Shown here: piece after piece, positions 1 to 6,808 of the stretch
Numbering within the stretch: the first letter of the stretch is position 1
Layout: each line of letters starts with the position of its first letter
Assembly: GCA_023422735.1 (NCBI GenBank)
Contig: JAFAGL010000239.1
Span: forward strand, 1 to 16,269
Length of the DNA: 16,269 nt
Direction of reading: 5' to 3'
Source of the DNA: Pseudomonadota bacterium
GTDB taxonomy: Bacteria > Pseudomonadota > Alphaproteobacteria > Rhizobiales > Rhizobiaceae
Notes under the pieces: model-generated
The model's input: only the letters and a program-made list of their open reading frames with translations
The model's database searches: none
Told to the model about the DNA's origin: nothing
Program-made: the position numbers and the translations under genes

Positions 1-127
1 GAATCGCTCGACACGGCATAAATCGGGGGTGGCGATGCGTTTTCCGCGCATCAACCGGCTGCGATGGGACAAGCCCACGGCGGAAGCCGACCGGCTGGAA
101 ACGCTGCAATCCATGCTTGAGAGCTAA
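1..127 (+). CDS. ATP-dependent DNA ligase, C-terminal end (partial)
   Basis: The reading frame is open from base 2 to a TAA at 125-127 and gives the last 41 residues of a protein whose beginning lies before the window. The tail carries RHKSGVAMRFPRINRLRWDKP followed by a short Glu/Leu-rich end. This matches the C-terminal oligonucleotide-binding fold of bacterial ATP-dependent DNA ligases (the LigB/cisplatin-ligase and LigD group), where the last motif around RFPR-I-R-RWDKP contacts the nucleotide during nick sealing. In alphaproteobacteria such ligases usually sit next to an exonuclease and an Lhr-like helicase, but those would lie outside the window. The family call rests on this short tail. 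The exact subtype is inferred. Confidence 0.75.
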   Translation, partial: NRSTRHKSGVAMRFPRINRLRWDKPTAEADRLETLQSMLES

Positions 128-377
128 GATGAACCGCTCTAGAGCCGTTAGCCTTGTGCGACGCGATCCAGGGCGCGAAAGAACAAGGTCAAGCGATTGC
201 AGTCCGGCTCTAGCCAACAAAGCTGGCCTGATGGGCCGGCGAATTGGGCTGGGAGGTCTTTTCTCCTCCGAACAGCGTCGAAATCCTCGCACGATATTCA
301 TATCGCGCTGCGGTATTCTCCTTGTCGAAGAAGAAAATCCACTCCCTCAAACTGCTTCCATTAAAAGATGAAGGGCT
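128..377. other. Intergenic region between convergent ligase and yihY-like genes
   Basis: These 250 bases separate the end of the ligase gene from the end of the minus-strand YihY-like gene. An 84-codon plus-strand frame crosses the region, but it has no recognisable domain, no good ribosome-binding site and begins inside the ligase gene, so I do not call it. A 5-bp stem (GGAGG at 252-256, CCTCC at 265-269) is the only hairpin I see, and it is too weak to call a terminator. Confidence 0.5.
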
Positions 378-1385
378 CTAGTTTTCGGTCGAAGCTTCCG
401 ACGAAACGCCGATCGTATCGGCCACGACCGCGCCGCGTTTTCCCATTGGACGGGAGCGGCCGGTCGTAGTGTCGACGGCGGTTTGATGCTCCATCTCGCC
501 GTTGATTTCGGCGCCGATGATGAGGATGATCGCGGAAATCCAGGTCCACATCATGAAGCCGATCACCGCGCCCAGCGTGCCATAGGTGGCATTGTAATCG
601 GCGAAGTTCTCCAGATACCAGGAAAACAGGATCGAGGTGATCAGCCAGACACCGGCTGCGATCGCAGCACCCCAGGTCAGCCAGGGAAGCCTGGCCGGCT
701 CGCGGTCCGGTCCGTAGCGATAGATCATGGTGATGCCTGCGATGATGAAAAGCAGGATCACAGGCCAGCGGGCGATCTTGATGATCATCGGCATCCAGCC
801 ATCCAGCCGCAAAAATGCGAAGATCGCAGGGACGACACCCACCATCGTGATCATCAGGATACCAATCACGATCGCACCAAGCGTAAACGCGAAGGCGATC
901 AGATTCAGCTTGATGAAGGAGCGGGTTTCTTTCTGCTGATAAGCAATGTTCATGGCATCGAACAACACCTTCATGCCGTTGTTCGCGCTCCACAGTGCGA
1001 CGCCCAGACCCATTAGAAAGCTCAGCGAAAGTGAACTGGTTTCCTGATCCGCAACCGATTGAAGCTGCGTGCGAATAAGGTCCAGCGAGCCTTGCGGCAA
1101 CATACCGCCGAGATAAGCGACCTGATCTGTCACCGTACGCGGATCGGCAACAAACCCGTAAACGGAAACAAACGCGGTGAGGGCAGGGAACAAGGCCAGC
1201 AGCAGATAGAAAGTGGCGCCGGCTGCAATCAGCATGATGCGATCTTCCATGACAGACGCATAAATCCGCCAAAAGATGTCGATCCAGCCTTTGAAAGGAA
1301 TTTGCGTGGGGGTCTCGGCATTGCGCCCACGCTCTTTTTCATGTGCCCGGTTCATCATCTCCGGCGCCGTCTTTGTTGAGGTCAT
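378..1385 (-). CDS. YihY/virulence factor BrkB family inner-membrane protein
   Basis: A 335-residue integral membrane protein of the YihY/BrkB family (formerly mis-annotated as ribonuclease BN). Its biochemical role is not settled. Residues 1-45 are cytoplasmic and charged. A hydrophobic block then starts with the family signature around residues 52-78 (AAGATFYLLLALFPALTAF). Further hydrophobic segments follow near residues 120-135, 160-190, 205-220, 235-255 and 270-295, consistent with about six transmembrane helices. The last 40 residues are polar. The ATG at 1385 has an AGGG ribosome-binding site about 7 bases upstream and gives a typical family length. The gene is divergent from the exported-protein gene at 1564, with 178 bases between them, and stands alone on its strand. 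The family is clear, but the function cannot be stated. Confidence 0.88.
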   Translation of the reverse strand: MTSTKTAPEMMNRAHEKERGRNAETPTQIPFKGWIDIFWRIYASVMEDRIMLIAAGATFYLLLALFPALTAFVSVYGFVADPRTVTDQVAYLGGMLPQGSLDLIRTQLQSVADQETSSLSLSFLMGLGVALWSANNGMKVLFDAMNIAYQQKETRSFIKLNLIAFAFTLGAIVIGILMITMVGVVPAIFAFLRLDGWMPMIIKIARWPVILLFIIAGITMIYRYGPDREPARLPWLTWGAAIAAGVWLITSILFSWYLENFADYNATYGTLGAVIGFMMWTWISAIILIIGAEINGEMEHQTAVDTTTGRSRPMGKRGAVVADTIGVSSEASTEN

Positions 1386-1563
1386 GCCTGCCCTGAATTT
1401 GCCATGATTTCCAGTGGTCGCAACGCGTTGTCACGCGGGCGGTTCCACGATTGCAAAAGTCGATCCGCAAAATTCCTGCATTTCGCGGAATAAGATTGCA
1501 ACGAATTGGACACTGGTGCGTTGGTCGGGCCTAGCCCGCCCTTGAATGAATGAATGAGGCTCC
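1386..1563. promoter_or_regulatory. Divergent promoter region
   Basis: These 178 bases lie between two divergently transcribed genes and must hold both promoters. The region is more AT-rich than its surroundings at 1450-1505. It contains two direct copies of GATTGCAA (1449-1456 and 1494-1501) exactly 45 bases apart, flanking an ATTCC-N10-GGAAT dyad. A TGAA repeat runs into the ribosome-binding site of the rightward gene. No convincing -35/-10 pair could be assigned by eye. Confidence 0.35.
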
Positions 1564-2049
1564 ATGACCAAGGCGCATCCCGCCCAAATCCTGGCATCTG
1601 CCGCTGCCCTGCTGACATTGCTGAACAGCGATCCGTCTTCGGCACAAGGCCTCCAGAACCCCGAAACGATCGACGCGATCGTCGGAACGCCGGTTCAGGA
1701 AGAAGAAACGGAAGCTGCGGCTGATCCGGGACGCTTGATCGCGGCCATCGACAATACGGCGGAAAATGTCTCGACCGTTCGGAAAACGACGGTTCTCGAT
1801 CAGGTCGATATCGTTTTTCTTGCGGATTCGGGCGTGACGGAGGGCGGACCGCCGGACGAGGTGGAAGCCAAGCTCAAAGAAAAATCCGACGACATCAAGC
1901 GGCTGCGTCAGGAAATCGAAGGCAATGCGATGTTGTATCATGCCGTTGATTCACGGCAGATCCTGATCCGCGATATTCTTGCGATCGAGTTTCACGACAA
2001 AAAGGTCGTAATTTATGCAGCCACCAAGCCGGTCCAAACGCCCGGCTGA
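1564..2049 (+). CDS. Small exported protein of unknown function
   Basis: A 161-residue protein that I cannot assign to a named family. Residues 1-28 look like a Sec signal peptide: a Lys near the start, a hydrophobic stretch about residues 8-21, and a likely cleavage after the Ala of SSAQ. The mature protein is acidic in its first third (EEETEAAADP), then has a mixed region and a probable short amphipathic helix around residues 100-122 (EVEAKLKEKSDDIKRLRQE). It ends in alternating hydrophobic strands (ILIRDILAIEF, KKVVIYA). There are no cysteines and no transmembrane segment after the signal, so a soluble periplasmic protein is likely. The ATG has a GAGG ribosome-binding site 4 bases upstream. 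It is followed after 160 bases by the acyl carrier gene but is not clearly in its operon. Confidence 0.7.
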   Translation: MTKAHPAQILASAAALLTLLNSDPSSAQGLQNPETIDAIVGTPVQEEETEAAADPGRLIAAIDNTAENVSTVRKTTVLDQVDIVFLADSGVTEGGPPDEVEAKLKEKSDDIKRLRQEIEGNAMLYHAVDSRQILIRDILAIEFHDKKVVIYAATKPVQTPG

Positions 2050-2068
2050 ATGGGTGGCGCAGGCAGCA

Positions 2069-2083
2069 AAGCGATAGTCGCTT
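2069..2083 (+). terminator. Weak hairpin after the exported-protein gene
   Basis: A perfect 6-bp stem (AAGCGA / TCGCTT) with a 3-base loop lies 20 bases after the stop codon of the exported-protein gene. It is followed by CCCTAC rather than a run of T, so it is at best a weak terminator or a transcript-end stabiliser. Confidence 0.25.
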
Positions 2084-2209
2084 CCCTACACTGCTGAGAG
2101 CATGGTTGCCTTCCCGCGCGTCCCTCTCCTATACCGTTTGATGCGGGTCGCTGAGACAAATCAGCAGGGCATGCGTTGTGAACGCGTATGACGCAGAAAT
2201 GGGGGACAT

Positions 2210-2464
2210 ATGGCCGACGCTCTTGCAACGGACATCATCGCGAAGATCGAACGACACGGGGAATTGGAACCGGGCAGCGTCACGCCGGAAAGCGAGCTCG
2301 ACAGTCTGGGCATTCATTCCCTGGAATTGACCGAAATCATTTTCGACATCGAGGATGAATACGGGGTCGCCGTCGATATGAATACGGCGGAAGCCTGGAC
2401 TAATCTGCGCAACGTCGCCGACATCATCACGGCCGTGCGCAAGCTGGTCGAAGAAAAGGCCTGA
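2210..2464 (+). CDS. NodF-like acyl carrier protein
   Basis: An 84-residue acidic acyl carrier protein, which carries acyl chains on a 4'-phosphopantetheine arm for the ketosynthase encoded next to it. The helix II region reads LGIHSLELTE. By spacing to the conserved aromatic 14 residues further on (Tyr51), the modified serine is Ser37. The residue before it is His36, where almost all carrier proteins have Asp. The C-terminal half (VDMNTAEAWTNLRNVADII) resembles, from memory, the rhizobial Nod-factor carrier NodF more than housekeeping AcpP or the long AcpXL. A GGGGGA ribosome-binding site ends 3 bases before the ATG. The stop is 6 bases from the next gene, so the two are surely co-transcribed. 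No nod box is visible upstream. What acyl chain it carries is unknown. Confidence 0.85.
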   Translation: MADALATDIIAKIERHGELEPGSVTPESELDSLGIHSLELTEIIFDIEDEYGVAVDMNTAEAWTNLRNVADIITAVRKLVEEKA

Positions 2465-2470
2465 CCATCG

Positions 2471-3682
2471 ATGGCAAGACCGCGGATCGTCATCACCGGC
2501 CTTGGCGGAATCTGTGCCCTTGGCACCGATGTGGCCTCCATCTGGTCAGCGATGAAGGCCGGGATGTCGGGCATCGGCGTGATGGGGAATTTCGACACCA
2601 GCGCTTTGCGCGGAAAGATTGGCGCCGAAATCAAATCGGTGCCGGCCGAAAAGCTCGATCGGCGACGCCTGGTGACGATGGATCGGTTCAGCGTGCTGGC
2701 TGTTCTGGCTGCGCATGAAGCGGTGCAGCAGGCAGCGCTGACAGCGACACCCGAAACGGAAAGCCGGATCGGCGTCGTGATCGGCACCGGCGTTTATGGC
2801 GCCGAAACGGTAGATGAGAATTATCACGCCATGCTGGTCGAAAAGAAGCTTCGACCAAATGTGTTCGCGGTACCGCGCATCATGCCGGGAGCGCCCGCAG
2901 GCCAGATTTCCATGGAGTTCGGGTTCAAGGGACCGGTTTACGGCGTCACTTCGGCCTGTTCGTCCTCCAACCATGCTTTTTCTTCCGCCCTGGATCAGCT
3001 GTTGCTTGGACGCGCCGATGTGATGATCGCGGGTGGAACGGATGCGCCTTTATCTTATGGCGTGCTCAAGGCGTGGGAAGCCTTGCGCGTCATGGCGTCC
3101 GATACGTGCCGACCGTTTTCTGCCGACCGGCAGGGGCTGGTGATCGGCGAAGGCGCGGGCGTTGTGGTTCTTGAAACCGAAGACCATGCGAAAGCGCGGG
3201 GCGCAAACATCCTTGCTGAATTTGCGGGCGCGGGCTTGTCGGCGGATGCGTCCGATATTGTTGCGCCAACTGTGGACGGGCCGACGGCAGCCATGGCGGC
3301 CTGTTTGGCCGATGCCGGATTGTCGCCAGGCGATATCGACTATCTGAACGCCCACGGCACCGGCACATCGGCCAATGACCAGATCGAAACACAGGCGATC
3401 AAACGTGTTTTCGGGGAGGCCGCCAAGACGCTGTCGATCTCGTCGACGAAGTCGATGCACGGCCACGCGCTGGGTGCCTCCGGTGCTTTGGAAATGCTCG
3501 CCTGCGTCATGGCTGTTCGCGAGGGCATCGTGCCGCCCACCGTCAATTACCGCGAGGCCGATCCGACCTGCGACCTGGATGTGACGCCCAATGTGGCGCG
3601 CGAGCGCCCGATTCGGGCGGCGTTGTCCAATGCGTTTGCTTTTGGAGGCACCAACGCGGTGGTCGCCATTAGGCGCGTCTGA
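2471..3682 (+). CDS. NodE-like beta-ketoacyl-ACP synthase (KAS II fold)
   Basis: A 403-residue condensing enzyme of the FabF/NodE group, which joins malonyl-ACP to a growing acyl chain. The full catalytic set is present: nucleophile Cys163 in TSACSSSNHA, His295 in NAHGTGTSANDQ, Lys327 in TKSMHGHALGASG, and His332 in the same motif. The length equals that of FabF and NodE. Features that lean to NodE rather than housekeeping FabF are the His at 330 (FabF usually has Thr), the LNAHGTGTSANDQIET stretch, and the C-terminal DVTPNVARERPIRAALSNAF. The order carrier protein then synthase, with a 6-base gap, is that of nodF-nodE. No nodABC, acyltransferase or other lipid gene is adjacent. The enzyme class is certain, but the product is unknown and may be a special fatty acid for an envelope lipid. 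Confidence 0.92.
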   Translation: MARPRIVITGLGGICALGTDVASIWSAMKAGMSGIGVMGNFDTSALRGKIGAEIKSVPAEKLDRRRLVTMDRFSVLAVLAAHEAVQQAALTATPETESRIGVVIGTGVYGAETVDENYHAMLVEKKLRPNVFAVPRIMPGAPAGQISMEFGFKGPVYGVTSACSSSNHAFSSALDQLLLGRADVMIAGGTDAPLSYGVLKAWEALRVMASDTCRPFSADRQGLVIGEGAGVVVLETEDHAKARGANILAEFAGAGLSADASDIVAPTVDGPTAAMAACLADAGLSPGDIDYLNAHGTGTSANDQIETQAIKRVFGEAAKTLSISSTKSMHGHALGASGALEMLACVMAVREGIVPPTVNYREADPTCDLDVTPNVARERPIRAALSNAFAFGGTNAVVAIRRV

Positions 3683-3765
3683 CAAACATCAATTTCCGCT
3701 GAGGTCTTTTCAGCTTCGGCTGCCGATCCTATGTCGCAAGGACATTTCACGACAAAGGATTTACG

Positions 3766-4470
3766 ATGACCGATTTATCCGATTTTGCTGTCACCAGGCT
3801 TTGGCCGGCACAACATCCCGATCGCATTCAGCTTTATTCGTTTCCCACTCCCAACGGCGTGAAGATTTCCATCGCGCTGGAAGAAACCGGGCTGCCTTAC
3901 GAGGCGCACACGGTCGACATCACCAAGAACAAAACCTGGGGGCCTGAATTTCTGGCTCTCAATCCCAACGGCAAGATCCCTGCGATCATTGATCCGGCGG
4001 GACCGGGACAAAAGCCGCTCGCCTTGTTCGAATCCGGCGCGATCCTGACCTATCTGGCCGAGAAGTCGGGCAAGCTTCTGCCGCAAGACCCCGCATTGCG
4101 TTACCAAACGCTGCAATGGACCTTTTTCCAGGTCGGTCATATCGGGCCGATCCTCGGCCAGTTCGGGTATTTCTTCGCCCATGGCGGCAAGGTGATCGAA
4201 GACAAGCGGCCGATGGAGCGCTTCCGGGACGAAACCAAGCGCCTGCTGGGCGTGATCGACCAACGCGTGGCGGATCGCGAATGGATCATGGGCGACGACT
4301 ACACGATTGCCGATATCGCGATTTTCCCCTGGATTCGCGGATTATCGGTTTTCTACAAGGCCGATGACGAGCTGGAGCTCGCACGCTTCGCGAATGCGCA
4401 GGCATGGGTCAAACGCGCGGAGCAACGGCCCGCCAGCCAAAAGGGGCTGAACATTCCGCCGCGTGGTTGA
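3766..4470 (+). CDS. Glutathione S-transferase family protein (YfcG/YghU-like, nu class)
   Basis: A 234-residue cytosolic protein with a thioredoxin-fold N-terminal domain (about residues 20-105) and an all-helical C-terminal domain (about 112-225). The active-site segment reads LYSFPTPNGVK (residues 23-33). The TPN triplet at 28-30 is the glutathione-activating Thr/Asn arrangement of E. coli YfcG and YghU, which act as disulfide-bond reductases using two glutathiones. NGKIPAI (69-75, with the cis-proline) and ESGAI (89-93, binding the glutathione gamma-Glu) are also typical. The ADIAIFPW segment is the N-capping motif of the helical domain. AAAGGA lies upstream of the ATG at 3766. It is separated by 83 bases from the ketosynthase gene and ends 14 bases from the convergent pncB. 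Confidence 0.87.
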   Translation: MTDLSDFAVTRLWPAQHPDRIQLYSFPTPNGVKISIALEETGLPYEAHTVDITKNKTWGPEFLALNPNGKIPAIIDPAGPGQKPLALFESGAILTYLAEKSGKLLPQDPALRYQTLQWTFFQVGHIGPILGQFGYFFAHGGKVIEDKRPMERFRDETKRLLGVIDQRVADREWIMGDDYTIADIAIFPWIRGLSVFYKADDELELARFANAQAWVKRAEQRPASQKGLNIPPRG

Positions 4471-4484
4471 TCCGGATTTGCTGC

Positions 4485-5792
4485 TCAGACCTTGACGGCC
4501 TGGGCAGCACGATCCTCCGTTCCGAACAGCTTGAGGTATCGCTGGATTTCTTCGGGGTCGCCGGTGGCCTTGTTGGGATTGTCCGAAAGCTTCACCGCCG
4601 GCCGTCCGTTCGCCTGCGTGACCTTACAAACAAGCGAGATCGGGTCCAGCGCGTCGCTGTTGACCGGCAAACAGCCTTCGAAGTCGTTGGTCAGATTGGT
4701 TCCCCAGCCGAACGACATGCGGACCCGGCCCTGAAAATGCTTGTAGGTGTCGACGATCGTATCGACATCCAGCCCGTCAGAGAAGATCAGCAGCTTTTCG
4801 CGTGGATCGCGACCGCGTTGCTTCCACCAGTCGATGATCTTTTCCCCGCCCTCGATCGGCGGGGCGCTATCCGGCCTGAAACCGGTCCATTCGGCCACCC
4901 AATCGGGCGCATCGCGCAAAAAGGCAGCTGTCCCATAAGCGTCCGGCAGAACGATCAGAAGGTTGCCGCCGTAAAGCGTGTTCCAATCCTGCAGGACTTT
5001 GTAGGGCGCGGCTCGCAGCTCCGCATCGCTATTGGTCAGCGCGGCTGCGACCATCGGCAATTCATGCGCATTGGTGCCCAGCGCTTCCAGATCCGTATCC
5101 ATGGCCAGAAGCACGTTGGACGTGCCGGTAAAGGCCTGGCCGATCCCTTCCTTCAGCGCTTCCACGCACCAGCGTTGCCACAAAAACGAATGCCGCCGCC
5201 TTGTCCCGAAATCCGAAATGCGCAGTTCGGGCAGGGGCCGCAGGCGCTCGACCTTATCCCAGGTCTTGGCCTTGGCGCGCGCATAAAGAACATCCAGCGC
5301 AAAAGGCCCCATGGCCCGCAGCGCCGCGCGCGACCGCAATTCGTTGATAATGGCGAGCGCCGGGATTTCCCAAAGGGTCGTATCCTTCCAGCGGCCATGG
5401 AATGTGAGTTCGAACTGACCATCCGAGCTGCGCGACAATTCATATTCCGGCAGTTGGAAATCACCCAGCCAGGCAAGGAACTCCGATTGGAAAATCTGCT
5501 TGCGGCCATAAAACGTATTACCGGCAAGCCAGATCATCTCTTTCTTGGAAAGCGTCAGACTGCGCGCATGATCGAGCTGTTCGCGCAACTCGCCTTCGTC
5601 GATCACTTCCGCCAATCGAACCTTCTTCGTCCGGTTGATCAGGGAAAAGGTCGCGTCGACATCCGGGTAAAGCGCCCAGACCATCTGCAGCATCAAAAGC
5701 TTGTAAAAATCCGTATCGAGCAGGCTGCGGACGATCGGATCGACTTTCCATGTGTGATTGTAAACGCGTCGCGCAATATCTGTTCTCGCCAT
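4485..5792 (-). CDS. pncB: Nicotinate phosphoribosyltransferase
   Basis: A 435-residue enzyme that makes nicotinate mononucleotide from nicotinate and PRPP with ATP hydrolysis, the entry step of the Preiss-Handler route to NAD. The N-terminal SLLDTDFYKLLMLQ segment (residues 23-36) binds nicotinate. The DFGTRRRHSF segment around residues 194-203 contains the conserved Arg cluster and the phosphorylatable His. Further motifs are FSDGLDVDTIV and the phosphate-binding FGWGTNLTND. The length matches bacterial PncB (about 400-435). The ATG at 5792 has GGGAG about 11 bases upstream. It follows pncA on the same strand with a 129-base gap, so the two form a salvage unit: nicotinamide to nicotinate to nicotinate mononucleotide. 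Confidence 0.96.
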   Translation of the reverse strand: MARTDIARRVYNHTWKVDPIVRSLLDTDFYKLLMLQMVWALYPDVDATFSLINRTKKVRLAEVIDEGELREQLDHARSLTLSKKEMIWLAGNTFYGRKQIFQSEFLAWLGDFQLPEYELSRSSDGQFELTFHGRWKDTTLWEIPALAIINELRSRAALRAMGPFALDVLYARAKAKTWDKVERLRPLPELRISDFGTRRRHSFLWQRWCVEALKEGIGQAFTGTSNVLLAMDTDLEALGTNAHELPMVAAALTNSDAELRAAPYKVLQDWNTLYGGNLLIVLPDAYGTAAFLRDAPDWVAEWTGFRPDSAPPIEGGEKIIDWWKQRGRDPREKLLIFSDGLDVDTIVDTYKHFQGRVRMSFGWGTNLTNDFEGCLPVNSDALDPISLVCKVTQANGRPAVKLSDNPNKATGDPEEIQRYLKLFGTEDRAAQAVKV

Positions 5793-5885
5793 GGCGTCGA
5801 AATCTCCCGCAATTGGCGCTGTTCTTAAGTCGCGCGGTCAGAAAATGAAAGAATGCGGGGTGGCTGGCCCAATGGCCTGGCTGCC

Positions 5886-5907
5886 TGTCAATCCACTGTC
5901 AATCCAC
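5886..5907. repeat. 11-bp perfect tandem repeat between pncA and pncB
   Basis: Two adjoining copies of TGTCAATCCAC occupy 5886-5896 and 5897-5907, just after the pncA stop. Read on the minus strand each copy contains TTGACA, an exact -35 hexamer pointing at pncB, but no acceptable -10 lies 16-18 bases beyond either copy. Confidence 0.6.
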
Positions 5908-5921
5908 GGCGGTTCGTCACG

Positions 5922-6521
5922 TCACGCAAGCACGACGCCCGCGCCACGCATCTCGTCCATCATGACGGCCAGGGAGCCGCCGAGATCGATGCTGCGACAG
6001 GCATCCAGCGAGACATGCACGGAAAAGCCCTGCTTCACCGCATCGATCGCGGAATAGGCGACGCAATAATCGGTGGCGAGCCCGCACAGGGTCAATGCCG
6101 TGATGCTGCGCTCGCGCAGATAGCCGGCCAAGCCCGTCGGCGTGGTGTGATCATTCTCGAAAAAGGCCGAATAACTATCGATGGAAGGCCGAAACCCCTT
6201 GCGGATCACAAGCTCGGCCTTTGTCCATTCGAGGTCTGCATGAAAAGCCGCTCCGGAACTGCCCTGGACGCAATGATCGGGCCACAGCGTTTGCTTGCCA
6301 TAAGGCATGTCGATCACCTCGAAAGGCGCAGTTCCCGGATGTGCGGAAGCAAAGGAAGAATGGCCAGCCGGATGCCAGTCCTGCGTCAGGATGACGTGAT
6401 CGGCCTGTGCGATCATATTGTTGACCAGCGGAACGATTTCGTTTCCGCCTTCAACTGCGAGCGCACCGCCAGGGCAAAAGTCGTTCTGCAGATCGATGAC
6501 GATCAGGGCATCTTGAGACAT
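5922..6521 (-). CDS. pncA: Nicotinamidase
   Basis: A 199-residue isochorismatase-fold amidohydrolase that converts nicotinamide to nicotinate and ammonia for NAD salvage. The catalytic triad is visible: Asp10 (IDLQNDFCPGG), Lys108 (IRKGF) and Cys153 (ATDYCV). Metal ligands are Asp48, His50 and His83 (TQDWHP and PDHC). The frame stays open upstream to 6602, but residues before MSQDALIVID do not resemble the family. The ATG at 6521 has AGGA about 8 bases upstream and places the catalytic Asp where it belongs. A GTG immediately before it could also be used. The gene leads the pncA-pncB unit and faces away from fpr across a 375-base gap. Confidence 0.95.
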   Translation of the reverse strand: MSQDALIVIDLQNDFCPGGALAVEGGNEIVPLVNNMIAQADHVILTQDWHPAGHSSFASAHPGTAPFEVIDMPYGKQTLWPDHCVQGSSGAAFHADLEWTKAELVIRKGFRPSIDSYSAFFENDHTTPTGLAGYLRERSITALTLCGLATDYCVAYSAIDAVKQGFSVHVSLDACRSIDLGGSLAVMMDEMRGAGVVLA

Positions 6522-6686
6522 CACATGTTCCTGTATGGATCGACGCTGTTCATGACCTAACGCTTTCCTGACTGGCTGCAAAGGGCGAGGCGGTAGTTGC
6601 ATGCCCGATCACTACCTTGTCCCGCAACCACACGGAACTTGGAACATGGGAAGGGTATCGGGAAGGCGAGGTGGGCGAACGGCTGC

Positions 6687-6753
6687 AATTGCTGAATAGA
6701 TTTCTTCTCGAAGCCGCTGGCAAGCACAGGCTGTTTCATTGTTTTCAGCAATT
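6687..6753. repeat. 10-bp inverted repeat between pncA and fpr
   Basis: The arms at 6687-6696 and 6744-6753 are exact reverse complements, separated by 47 bases. Transcribed in either direction they could close a long-loop stem; as DNA they could be paired regulator sites about five and a half helical turns apart (57 bp between arm starts). There is no T-run after either arm, so it is not an intrinsic terminator. Confidence 0.45.
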
Positions 6754-6778
6754 TAAAATATGTGTCCCCTTCTCCACA

Positions 6779-6808
6779 TTGACCAAAAGCGCCTTCCTGG
6801 CATATCCA
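6779..6808 (+). promoter_or_regulatory. Candidate sigma-70 promoter for fpr
   Basis: TTGACC at 6779-6784 is one base from the -35 consensus. TATCCA at 6803-6808 (18-base spacer) or CATATC at 6801-6806 (16-base spacer) is a poor -10. This would give an untranslated leader of about 85-90 bases. It is the best plus-strand candidate in the region by eye, but weak. Confidence 0.25.

Noticed and set aside
117..371. Possible 84-residue protein between the ligase and the YihY-like gene
   Set aside because: There is no ribosome-binding site, it begins inside the ligase coding end, its composition is Arg/Ser-rich, and there is no recognisable motif.
361..1272. 303-codon minus-strand frame in another phase of the YihY-like gene
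   Set aside because: The translation is full of Arg, His and Cys without any hydrophobic segments. The 378-1385 frame encodes a clear membrane protein of known family.
1526..1538. CGGGC-CTA-GCCCG hairpin before the exported-protein gene
   Set aside because: A 5-bp stem with a 3-base loop is common in DNA of this GC content and does not cover the ribosome-binding site.
2050..2209. A nod box upstream of the NodF-like gene
   Set aside because: I looked for ATC-N9-GAT dyads in this gap and found none, so control by NodD is not supported.
3698..3722. Hairpins after the ketosynthase gene (GCTGA/TCAGC and a CAGC-TTCG-GCTG tetraloop)
   Set aside because: The two stems are short, share bases so cannot both form, and no T-run follows. 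Too weak to call a terminator.
4404..5828. Long plus-strand open frame (474 codons) opposite pncB
   Set aside because: It is the antisense shadow of the well-supported pncB gene, is rich in Arg, Gln and Pro, and shows no domain.
5886..5907. A sigma-70 promoter for pncB built on the TTGACA repeats
   Set aside because: The bases at the -10 position for both hexamers are GC-rich (CAGGCC and GCCAGC on the minus strand), so a standard promoter is unlikely. The repeat is kept only as a curiosity.
6522..6602. 27-residue N-terminal extension of pncA
   Set aside because: The extension does not resemble nicotinamidases. The ATG at 6521 has a good ribosome-binding site and puts the catalytic Asp at its usual place.
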